A program made the position numbers and the translations under genes. From Hyphomicrobiales bacterium (lineage in GTDB: Bacteria; Pseudomonadota; Alphaproteobacteria; Rhizobiales; JACESI01), in assembly GCA_039973685.1 (NCBI GenBank), contig JBDWKL010000018.1, positions 1 to 64,000 of the forward strand: 64,000 nt of DNA. Direction: 5' to 3'. Below the pieces are notes generated by a model that made no database searches, was not told the DNA's origin, and worked only from the letters and a program-made list of their open reading frames with translations. This document shows, in pieces, positions 57,016 to 64,000 of this stretch (the stretch's first letter is position 1; every line of letters starts with the position of its first letter).

Positions 57016-58617
57016 TTAGCCTGAAAAATCAATCAAACCTTGCTCTTCAAGCATGGCTTTAATCCGCTTCTTTTCGATTTTTCCATATCCCGATTTTGGC
57101 ATCTCACCCCAGATATAAATCGATTTTGGCTGCTTGTAGCGGGCAACCTTATCCATGAGCCAAAGCTTGAACTCTGCTTCATCAAAGGCTGCTCCTTCAT
57201 GCAGCGTGATGACAGCAACGCCAACCTCGCCCCAATCAGCATCTGGTACGCCGACGATCGCTGCCTCATCAATGGCTGGATGCTCTAATATTTTCTCTTC
57301 TGCCTCACGTGGATACACATTGGAGCCACCAGAAATATACATATCTGAACGCCGTCCTGTAATGTAGACATACCCCCGATCATCCACATGACCGAGATCA
57401 CCTGTCATGAACCAACCATCAAGAAACACTTCGCGGTTTGCCTCATCGTTTTGGTAATAGCCTGCAAAAACGCCCAAACCACCGATGCAGATATTGCCCG
57501 TGCTATTGGCTGCTAACTGCCCTCCCTTATCATCCAAGATTGCAACATCAATGCCCGTGCGCGGATAACCACATGAACCAACAGGCATTTTCTCATCATC
57601 GAGGCTGTGATCATCAACAGGTAACACCGTAATACACCCTGTCACTTCACCCAGACCAAAATACTGGACGATGACATTACCGAGCTTTGAAAGCGCATGT
57701 TTTTGATCTGCGCGATACATGGGCGCACCGGCGTAAATGACATGACGTAGGGATGAGAGATCAAAACGGTCCACCGCCTCATGCTCCGTCAACCGCTTCA
57801 CGATTGTTGGCACCGTGAACATATTGGTGACTTTGTGCTTTTCAACCAGCGACCAAACTTCTGTCGGATCAAGCCCGCTGCCTTGTGTCAAAACTGTTGG
57901 CACCGCACGAGCAAGCTGCGGGAAGAAATGTGCGCCTGCCCCATGCGATAAGGGCGCCACGGCCATCGACACATCACCCTTACCAAGCCCCGGCATTAAG
58001 TCCGCGACATGATTGACGGTTACAAAGGACATTTGCCCGTGGGTGAGCGTTGCAATTTTCGGTTTTCCCGTGGTGCCTGAGGTGAAGAAAAACCAGCACG
58101 GATCGTCGTATTCCACATCAACATCTTGAAACGGTTGATCAAGATGAAGCGCGACCGCCTTATCAAAGGCATCAGCGCCATCGCCCACAATCACCAAACG
58201 ATCTTTGCAGCTAGACGCTGTTTGTTGCACCACATCCATATGCTGTGGGTAGGCTGCATGGCCGATGATGGCTCTGGTTTCCGTTCGAAGCGCCATATCA
58301 GCAATATCATCAGGCGAGAGACGGAAATTGGTTGGCACCATCACACAACCCGCCTTCAAGATCGCGACCATGCTTTCAAGATATTCAGGGCAATTAGGAG
58401 AATGGATCATAACGCGGTCACCGCGCACCAAGCCAAGCGCTTGTAATTGCGAGGCAATTGCATTTGCGCGGGCGTTAAATTCTGCCCAGCTTCGCACCTC
58501 ATCACCCCAAATAATGGCGGCATCATTGGCAACACGCTTTGCTGCCTGCGTTGCGAAACTTCCAAGGTTTAAAACGCGGTTTGATGCGCGCTTGATTGAT
58601 AATCGCGGTTCTGCCAA
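57016..58617 (-). CDS. AMP-dependent acyl-CoA synthetase
   Basis: A 533-residue ANL-superfamily ligase. The phosphate loop is FFFTSGTTGKPK (about 177-188). YFGLGEVTG is the A5 region, and GWFMTGDLGHVDDRGYVYITGR is the A7/A8 hinge. The catalytic Lys is in KSGYGKIEKK near the C terminus. It activates a carboxylic acid through an acyl-AMP; fatty, aryl or feruloyl acids are possible. The start is TTG with GGGGGAGA upstream. It may be benzoate-related but is far from the box cluster. Confidence 0.87.
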   Translation of the reverse strand: MAEPRLSIKRASNRVLNLGSFATQAAKRVANDAAIIWGDEVRSWAEFNARANAIASQLQALGLVRGDRVMIHSPNCPEYLESMVAILKAGCVMVPTNFRLSPDDIADMALRTETRAIIGHAAYPQHMDVVQQTASSCKDRLVIVGDGADAFDKAVALHLDQPFQDVDVEYDDPCWFFFTSGTTGKPKIATLTHGQMSFVTVNHVADLMPGLGKGDVSMAVAPLSHGAGAHFFPQLARAVPTVLTQGSGLDPTEVWSLVEKHKVTNMFTVPTIVKRLTEHEAVDRFDLSSLRHVIYAGAPMYRADQKHALSKLGNVIVQYFGLGEVTGCITVLPVDDHSLDDEKMPVGSCGYPRTGIDVAILDDKGGQLAANSTGNICIGGLGVFAGYYQNDEANREVFLDGWFMTGDLGHVDDRGYVYITGRRSDMYISGGSNVYPREAEEKILEHPAIDEAAIVGVPDADWGEVGVAVITLHEGAAFDEAEFKLWLMDKVARYKQPKSIYIWGEMPKSGYGKIEKKRIKAMLEEQGLIDFSG

Positions 58618-58686
58618 ATTCTCCCCCTAGGCTTTATCCAAACCATTCATATTGAATAGAATTAGCCGCCAAATGGAAAGACTGAA

Positions 58687-59418
58687 ATGCGAATTATCGT
58701 CGTAAGCATCCTCTTGAAACTCGCCCTCATAATAACGGCTCATGCTGGTGATTTTGCTTATGAACAGGTGATCGGATTTTCAAAAGATGGCCGCTATTTC
58801 GGATTTGAAGAATATGGCGTTCAAGACGGCTCCGGTTTCCCCTATTCCAACCTCTACATTATCGACCTTGAAACAGACACTTTTGCGCCTTCAACGCCTG
58901 TGCGTCTGCTGAAAAAGAGTGAAAATGCCTCGCTTGCCTCTGTCCGCTGGGAAGTGAAAAGCAAAGCAAAAAGTATTTTGAGAAAATATAAGCTGAACCA
59001 TCCGGCTGTGGTGGCCTATGCACGCGGTCTTGGAGATTTCGCTGATAGTAGCGAAGGGCTATCTGCCCCCATCACATCGCGCGTGGTTTTGCCGAGTAAT
59101 ACCGACCCAACCGAAGGTAAAGGCAATTATTTCGATCTGATTTTGAAACACATTCCAGTGCCCAGTGCTGGCAAGTGTCCAATTGATACAATTGGCTTCC
59201 AAATGGAGAAAATTGATCCAAACGGCAAACGTCGTTTTGTGCACCGTGATGAGAAAATCTTTCTGTCACGCGGCTGCCCGCTGAAATACCGTTTGTCGCG
59301 AATTTACCTGCCCGCCAACCGTTCTGGCGATTTTGCTGCAGCCCTCATCAGCGTTTTCCAACTTGGTTTTGAAGGCCCAGACCGCCGCTTCGTGGTTTTC
59401 CCAGTATCTTTGCGATAA
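58687..59418 (+). CDS. DUF2259 secreted protein
   Basis: A 243-residue protein with a signal peptide (about 1-21, ending THA-type) and the DUF2259 pattern: DFAYEQVIGFSKDGRYFGFEEYGVQDGSGFPY then YIIDLETD. The function of this family is unknown. It contains two cysteines in the mature part (KCPIDT and GCPLKY). Its stop lies only 11 bases before the sigma-32 promoter of hsp20, so the two genes have separate controls. Confidence 0.75.
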   Translation: MRIIVVSILLKLALIITAHAGDFAYEQVIGFSKDGRYFGFEEYGVQDGSGFPYSNLYIIDLETDTFAPSTPVRLLKKSENASLASVRWEVKSKAKSILRKYKLNHPAVVAYARGLGDFADSSEGLSAPITSRVVLPSNTDPTEGKGNYFDLILKHIPVPSAGKCPIDTIGFQMEKIDPNGKRRFVHRDEKIFLSRGCPLKYRLSRIYLPANRSGDFAAALISVFQLGFEGPDRRFVVFPVSLR

Positions 59419-59428
59419 ACCAATCGCC

Positions 59429-59457
59429 CTTGAAACCGCGCTCAAATCTACCCATAT
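59429..59457 (+). promoter_or_regulatory. Sigma-32 (RpoH) promoter of hsp20
   Basis: CTTGAAA, 15 bases, CCCATAT. This is essentially the Escherichia coli RpoH consensus and lies 77 bases upstream of the hsp20 ATG. Confidence 0.8.
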
Positions 59458-59469
59458 TTTAAAAGAACA

Positions 59470-59527
59470 GAGACGCCCAATTGGGGTCTCACCTTATGCT
59501 GCTTGTGTGACAAGGGCATTGAAAGGA
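59470..59527 (+). promoter_or_regulatory. Structured hsp20 leader, candidate ROSE-like RNA thermometer
   Basis: Two hairpins fill the leader. The first is GAGAC-G-CCC-AATT-GGG-GTCTC (59470-59490). The second has arms ATGC-TG-CTTGT and ACAAG-G-GCAT around GTG (59496-59519), and its base is extended by CCTT (59492-59495) pairing with AAGG (59523-59526), part of the hsp20 ribosome-binding site. That would hide the site at low temperature, the principle of ROSE elements found before hsp20 genes in rhizobia. Confidence 0.6.
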
Positions 59528-59533
59528 CCGATT

Positions 59534-59974
59534 ATGACACGCAATGCGCCACCGCGCGGGCCGTATTTCTCAAATCCATTGCTTCTCGGGTTTGATGAAA
59601 TTGAGCGCTTGTTAGACCAAGTTTCCAAAGGTGGAAATGAGGGCTACCCCCCTTATAATATTGAACAAATTGCCAATGACGAAGGCGTCATCAAACTTCG
59701 CATCACATTGGCTGTTGCAGGCTTCAATGATGATGATTTGGATATTACCGTTGAAGACAAGCAACTGGTGATAAAGGGCAAACAGACTGATGACCCAACC
59801 CGCACGTACCTTCACAGAGGCATCGCGGCGAGGCAGTTTGTGCGCACCTTCGTGCTTGCAGATGGCATGGAAGTAGGGGCTGCAAATTTGGCCAGCGGTT
59901 TACTTTCTGTAGACCTAACCCGCACACAACCTGAGCGTCTTATAAAAAAGATTAAGATTTTACAGGCAGACTAA
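59534..59974 (+). CDS. Small heat-shock protein, Hsp20 family
   Basis: A 146-residue IbpA-type alpha-crystallin chaperone that holds unfolding proteins. The crystallin domain (about 40-130) contains IKLRITLAVAGFNDDDLDITVEDKQLVIKGK and the AxxxxGLL-like ASGLLSVDL near the end. The ATG at 59534 follows GAAAGGA; the longer in-frame extension overlaps the preceding gene and has no crystallin features. Heat control is indicated by the promoter and the leader structure. The DUF1150 gene follows 94 bases later, a frequent pairing. Confidence 0.93.
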   Translation: MTRNAPPRGPYFSNPLLLGFDEIERLLDQVSKGGNEGYPPYNIEQIANDEGVIKLRITLAVAGFNDDDLDITVEDKQLVIKGKQTDDPTRTYLHRGIAARQFVRTFVLADGMEVGAANLASGLLSVDLTRTQPERLIKKIKILQAD

Positions 59975-60068
59975 GGTCAGGATCGAGAAAAAAGCTGAAG
60001 CCATTAACTCAGAATCTGATAGAATTGATTCGTGTGGCGTTAGCGCTCTGACCAAAAGGAAGGTAAAC

Positions 60069-60335
60069 ATGACCGACTTTATTGGAACCAAAACCCAAGA
60101 CGCCTTTACGAAGGAAGACCTTCGTCATTTTGGTGAGGAGGCTTTTGCCTATATTCGTGAACTTTCACCAGAAGATTTCGAAGTCTTATATCCTGGCATG
60201 CTGGACGGCGAAGTCCCTTACACGCTCTATGCCTTGTTGGGCGCAGACGGCGAACCATTGATGATTTCGGATGATCGCTCAATCGCTGAAGCGAATGCCG
60301 ATGAATATGATTTGGAAATGGTGAGCCTGCATTAA
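60069..60335 (+). CDS. DUF1150 family protein
   Basis: An 88-residue acidic cytoplasmic protein matching DUF1150: EDLRHFGEEAFAYIRELSPEDF then YALLGADGEPLMISDDR. The function is unknown; it is regularly found behind hsp20 in Hyphomicrobiales. A strong AAGGAAGGT site precedes the ATG. It converges with ptsN. Confidence 0.85.
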   Translation: MTDFIGTKTQDAFTKEDLRHFGEEAFAYIRELSPEDFEVLYPGMLDGEVPYTLYALLGADGEPLMISDDRSIAEANADEYDLEMVSLH

Positions 60336-60368
60336 GCCCGTCCAAAAGCATTTATTCGACAACGCCTG

Positions 60369-60833
60369 TTAAGCCGCTTCTTGATTAGGCGGTGTAAGAA
60401 GCACGGAATAAAGTGCTTCAGGGTCCGCTGTCGCCCGAATTTTATTGACCATATCACCATCACGTAAAACGCGAGCAATTTTAGCAAGCGCCTTGAGATG
60501 ATCTGCGCCCGCACCTTCTGGTGCTAGCAACAAGAAAATGATGTCGACCGGTTGGTCATCCATAGCATCAAAGCTAATTGGACGCTCCAACCGCGCCATA
60601 ACACCATAAATCTTATCAAGGCTTGGCAATTTGCCGTGTGGTATCGCAATGCCTGAGCCAACGCCTGTGGAACCAAGACGCTCTCTTTGCAACAAAGTTT
60701 CAAAGATTTCGCGCTCGTTTAACCCAGTGATTTCGGCTGCTTTTTCCGAAATACACTGAATAGCCTGCTTCTTGCTCGACACTTTAAGTGTCGGCAAAAT
60801 AGCATTCTCATTGAGCAACTCAGATAAGTCCAT
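60369..60833 (-). CDS. ptsN: Nitrogen-regulatory PTS IIA protein
   Basis: A 154-residue EIIA-Ntr protein with the phospho-acceptor His66 in GIAIPHGKL. It is the end of the PTS-Ntr phosphorelay (PtsP-NPr) that tunes potassium transport and nitrogen or carbon responses. It is the last gene of the rpoN-hpf-ptsN series, 76 bases after hpf. An in-frame stop precedes the expected start. Confidence 0.94.
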   Translation of the reverse strand: MDLSELLNENAILPTLKVSSKKQAIQCISEKAAEITGLNEREIFETLLQRERLGSTGVGSGIAIPHGKLPSLDKIYGVMARLERPISFDAMDDQPVDIIFLLLAPEGAGADHLKALAKIARVLRDGDMVNKIRATADPEALYSVLLTPPNQEAA

Positions 60834-60909
60834 TGTGCCACCTTCAATAAGACCATAAAGGAGCCATCGCGAAATTAATTACGACAGTTACAGGTCTACT
60901 AATTCTTGT

Positions 60910-61479
60910 CTAACTTTGTGATGGGTCAATCCAACCGATGTTTCCATCGGGGCGCTTATGCAGCACATTGATTTCCCCGCTATCAGGATTTCGAAATACA
61001 TACACATCTTGATTGCCTAAGTCCATTGCCATTACTGCAGTGCTGACAGTCATTGTGAGAATAGCCGTCTCATTTTCTGCAATAATCGCTGGTGCAGCAT
61101 TGTCATCATCGATATTTGCTTCATCATCTGTGGGACCTGCCAGAATATAAGCTGGTGCAAGTTGGCTTTTTTGGTTTGCTGCAGCCCGGTGATCTTTGAG
61201 TTTTCTCTTATAGCGCCTTAGACGTTTTTCAATCCGTTCGGCTGCTTTGTCGAAAGCTGGGTGTGCATCTTGGGCGGAACCAGTGGCAACAAGATCAATG
61301 CCTGTATCAAGATGAACTTTACACTCAACCTTGAACATAGACCCTTCTTTTTCAACGATTACATGGCCTGTATACCCGCCATCAAAATACTTACTTACTG
61401 CTGCATCGATCTGGTCTGTAATGTTAGTTCGGAGTGCTTCACCAACATCTAAATTTTTTCCGGATACACGTAAGCTCAT
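60910..61479 (-). CDS. hpf: Ribosome hibernation-promoting factor, long type
   Basis: A 189-residue long HPF with an N-terminal S30AE/YfiA domain (about 1-105: LRVSGKNLDVGEALRTNITDQID, AAERIEKRLRRYKRKLKDH). A linker leads to a C-terminal dimerisation domain (about 130-189) ending RPDGNIGWIDPSQS. Long HPF forms 100S ribosome dimers in stationary phase. It sits 189 bases downstream of rpoN, with its own spacer. Confidence 0.93.
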   Translation of the reverse strand: MSLRVSGKNLDVGEALRTNITDQIDAAVSKYFDGGYTGHVIVEKEGSMFKVECKVHLDTGIDLVATGSAQDAHPAFDKAAERIEKRLRRYKRKLKDHRAAANQKSQLAPAYILAGPTDDEANIDDDNAAPAIIAENETAILTMTVSTAVMAMDLGNQDVYVFRNPDSGEINVLHKRPDGNIGWIDPSQS

Positions 61480-61668
61480 ATTATCATTCCTTTTTTGCTA
61501 TTGGCGCCCAACTAGCAAAGCAGCAAGAACGGCGCTTCGAACTTTAGTCTAACCTCTTCAAACAAGGTCGTCAGCACTTTTAGGAAAAAAATCGAAATTG
61601 ATTGAATTATTGTCTAACAAACTGTTGATCAAGCAAGATGCCCACAATTTTTTACTAGTGAAAAAATG

Positions 61669-63222
61669 CTATTTTGTAGCAAGAAGCGCTTTTTTCTCAC
61701 GGCGGCGCTGTACCGAAGATGGAATGCGCATGGCTTCGCGATATTTTGCAACAGTGCGTCTGGCAATATCGACACCACCGTCTTTCAGCATTTTTACAAG
61801 CGTATCGTCTGAGAGAATTTTCTTCACGTCCTCTGCATCAATAAGTGTCCGTATTTTGTGACGAACAGCCTCGGCTGAATGCGATTCCCCGCCTTCTGAG
61901 GATGCAATCGCGGCTGTGAAGAAATATTTTAGTTCAAAAATACCACGCGGCGTTACGATAAATTTATTGGAGGTTACGCGGCTAACAGTCGATTCGTGCA
62001 TTTCAATCGCGTCAGCCACGGTTTTAAGATTGAGCGGACGGAGATATTCGACTCCTCTCGTCAAAAACGCATCTTGTTGACGAACAATCTCGGTTGCCAC
62101 CTTCAAAATTGTTTTTGCCCGCTGATCGAGGCTTTTAACCAACCAATTGGCCGTTTGCAGACAATCTGTAAGATAGGCTTTTTCTGTCTCATTATTGGCT
62201 GTTTTAACAACGGTTGCATAATAGGTTTGATCAACCAAAACCCGAGGCAAAGCTTCAACGTTAAGCTCAATCGCCCAGCTTCCATCAGGACGTGCTTGAA
62301 CGGTTACATCAGGGATAATCGCTTGGGCCAGAACATCTTCAAATGCCTCACCCGGTTTCGGGTCCAAGGCCTTGATCTCTTTCACCATGTCAAACAGATC
62401 ATCCTGATCGACACCGCAAAGTTCTTTAAGTGCTGCAAAGTCACGTTTAGCTAAAAGTTCGAGATTGTCGAGCAAAGCTGCAATTGCAGGGTCATAGCGG
62501 TTTTTGTCTTTGAGCTGAAGGGCTAAGCACTCTGTCAAATTGCGCGCGCATATCCCTGGCGGATCAAGAGTTTGAAGCGCTTCTAGCGTCTCTTCAACAA
62601 GACTATTTGCAGCACCGAGGCTTTCAGCAATCTCTTCTAAATCACCACGCATGTAGCCAGCTTGATCAATGCTATCAATGAGCGTTCGCGCAATCAGCAT
62701 TTGAGCTGGATCGGTAATAATATGGCCCAGTTGAGACATCAAATGATCAACTAAGTTCACCTCTTCAGCAACAAAAGCCTCAAGGTTATAATCATCGTCG
62801 CCGCCTGAACGCACGGTCGAATTGATTTGATGTGTATCGCGGCCCGTAACAGTCGAAGCTTCTATACCAGCGCTACCGGAATCTTCAGGAAAGACGTTTT
62901 CTGCGTCGGTATCAAAACTTGCTGCAATTTCTTGCGGATTAGTTTCTAGCGCCCCGTCAATCCATTCATTTTCATTGGATAAGGCCGCACTATCGCCTGT
63001 TTCGGCTCTGACTTCTGTTGCGTTGTCAGTGTTATTTTCTGAGCGCGTTCCATCACTGAACTCATCTTCGCGATGAAGCAATGGATTTTGCTCAAGCTCA
63101 CCTTCAACATAAGAAGCCAAGTCAAGACTAGACAGCTGAAGCAATTTGATTGCCTGCATAAGCTGTGGCGTCATCACAAGGGATTGTGACTGCCTAAATT
63201 CTAATCTTGGGGCGAGTGCCAT
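61669..63222 (-). CDS. rpoN: RNA polymerase sigma-54 factor
   Basis: A 517-residue sigma-54. Region I is Gln/Leu-rich (LEFRQSQSLVMTPQLMQAIKLLQLSSLDL). Region II is acidic. Region III contains the core-binding part and an HTH, and the RpoN box reads ARRTVAKYREA near the C terminus. Sigma-54 needs enhancer-binding ATPases for nitrogen and other regulons. It follows lptB (117 bp apart), as in most proteobacteria. Confidence 0.96.
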   Translation of the reverse strand: MALAPRLEFRQSQSLVMTPQLMQAIKLLQLSSLDLASYVEGELEQNPLLHREDEFSDGTRSENNTDNATEVRAETGDSAALSNENEWIDGALETNPQEIAASFDTDAENVFPEDSGSAGIEASTVTGRDTHQINSTVRSGGDDDYNLEAFVAEEVNLVDHLMSQLGHIITDPAQMLIARTLIDSIDQAGYMRGDLEEIAESLGAANSLVEETLEALQTLDPPGICARNLTECLALQLKDKNRYDPAIAALLDNLELLAKRDFAALKELCGVDQDDLFDMVKEIKALDPKPGEAFEDVLAQAIIPDVTVQARPDGSWAIELNVEALPRVLVDQTYYATVVKTANNETEKAYLTDCLQTANWLVKSLDQRAKTILKVATEIVRQQDAFLTRGVEYLRPLNLKTVADAIEMHESTVSRVTSNKFIVTPRGIFELKYFFTAAIASSEGGESHSAEAVRHKIRTLIDAEDVKKILSDDTLVKMLKDGGVDIARRTVAKYREAMRIPSSVQRRREKKALLATK

Positions 63223-63339
63223 CGTGTACTCGTGCCTTTTGGATCAACTATATTCGCTATCAAACCAAAACTGGTCCGACTCTTGCTTAACCCTTAAAGC
63301 ATAAATCCGATTAAAGTGTAAATGGAGAGAAAAACTCTG

Positions 63340-64000
63340 TTAGAGAGTGAACTGATCACCAAGATAGAGACGACGCACATCAGGATTTGCAATAATCGTT
63401 TCAGGCGTTCCTTGGGTCAAAACTTGCCCAGAGTGGATAATATACGCACGATCAATCACGCCTAAAGTCTCACGGACATTGTGATCGGTAATCAAAACGC
63501 CGATACCACGACGGGTCAAATGCTTGACCAGCACCTGAATATCACCAACCGCGATTGGATCAATACCAGCAAAAGGTTCATCCAACAGCACAAAATTAGG
63601 TCTGCTTGCAAGCGTGCGGGCGATCTCGCAACGACGACGTTCACCACCCGATAGGGCGATTGACGGTGATTTGCGCAAATGCTCGATACCAAACTCGTGC
63701 AGAAGATTTTCGAGATCTTCTTTGCGGCGCTTTTTATCAGGTTCAACAACTTCCAATACGGCTTTGATGTTGTTTTCAACGCTCAAACCACGAAAAATCG
63801 ACGCTTCTTGCGGCAAATATCCAATACCGAGGCGCGCACGGCGATACATTGGCAGGGGAGAAATATCATGGCGATCAAGGTAGATTTGCCCTTCATCAGC
63901 ACGCACCAACCCAGTGATCATGTAAAATGTCGTGGTTTTACCTGCACCATTTGGCCCTAAAAGACCAACAGCTTCACCGCGCCCAATCGCGAGACTGGCA
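63340..64000 (-). CDS. lptB: LptB, LPS-export ABC ATPase (5' part outside the window)
   Basis: The gene runs off the right edge. The visible part includes the Walker A GPNGAGKTT (bases 63934-63960), the ABC signature LSGGERRR, Walker B FVLLDEPFAGIDPIAV and the H-loop ITDHNVRE. It ends RRLYLGDQFTL, the typical LptB C terminus. With LptFG, LptC and LptA it drives lipopolysaccharide transport to the outer membrane. The open frame continues to base 64000. Confidence 0.95.
   Translation of the reverse strand, partial: ASLAIGRGEAVGLLGPNGAGKTTTFYMITGLVRADEGQIYLDRHDISPLPMYRRARLGIGYLPQEASIFRGLSVENNIKAVLEVVEPDKKRRKEDLENLLHEFGIEHLRKSPSIALSGGERRRCEIARTLASRPNFVLLDEPFAGIDPIAVGDIQVLVKHLTRRGIGVLITDHNVRETLGVIDRAYIIHSGQVLTQGTPETIIANPDVRRLYLGDQFTL

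Noticed and set aside
1-64000. Mobile elements, CRISPR arrays, tRNA or rRNA genes
   Set aside because: No transposase, integrase, terminal inverted repeats, regularly spaced repeats or tRNA-like T-loop sequences were seen on either strand.

Overview
The window is chromosomal DNA from an alphaproteobacterium, most likely a member of the Hyphomicrobiales (Rhizobiales) of moderate GC content. The evidence is the core gene order lptB-rpoN-hpf-ptsN, an hsp20-DUF1150 pair, addB-addA linked to a tsaE/phosphotransferase fusion and a nucleotidyltransferase, a PAS histidine kinase next to ahcY, and cobW-cobN-cobO. No rRNA, tRNA, CRISPR array, insertion sequence or phage gene was found. Almost every gene is intact; only the two edge genes are cut (boxC on the left, lptB on the right).

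Layout: (1) 1-5066, aerobic benzoyl-CoA (box) degradation: boxC end, boxB, a flavodoxin-like protein, the HTH/shikimate-kinase regulator boxR, a divergent 3-hydroxyacyl-CoA dehydrogenase and an alpha/beta hydrolase. (2) 5122-10678, an adenosine kinase-like PfkB kinase, an EI24/CysZ-like membrane protein, a cytochrome c with an EF-hand loop, and mtnK-mtnA facing a class II aldolase, which looks like a methylthioribose/5-deoxyribose salvage shunt. (3) 10860-16541, SulP and SLC13-type anion transporters around a methyltransferase, then a TPM-domain protein. (4) 16586-19068, an amidinotransferase and homospermidine synthase-like pair. (5) 19888-29908, a LysR regulator, D-glutamate cyclase-family protein, TRAP transporter, fused 5-oxoprolinase/hydantoinase and a sodium:solute symporter, read here as uptake and degradation of a D-glutamate- or 5-oxoproline-like compound. 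(6) 29909-35488, an SDR, an FAD oxidoreductase, a capsule-export-type protein and an LTA-synthase-type sulfatase-fold protein, probably cell-surface functions. (7) 35585-40968, late cobalamin synthesis. (8) 41066-43518, cfa, a 500-bp gap holding a candidate leader-peptide/terminator transcript, a small CxxC protein and thioredoxin. (9) 43696-56840, addA/addB, murU-like, tsaE-amgK fusion, a DivL-like kinase and ahcY. (10) 57016-64000, an acyl-CoA synthetase, a DUF2259 protein, hsp20-DUF1150 and the rpoN region.

The regulatory signals that seem most worth checking are a sigma-32 promoter followed by a hairpin that can cover the ribosome-binding site of hsp20 (59429-59527), and a short ORF with a 13-base match to the 16S anti-Shine-Dalgarno that ends in an intrinsic terminator (42577-42777). 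Functional statements rest on family recognition by eye; no database search was run.
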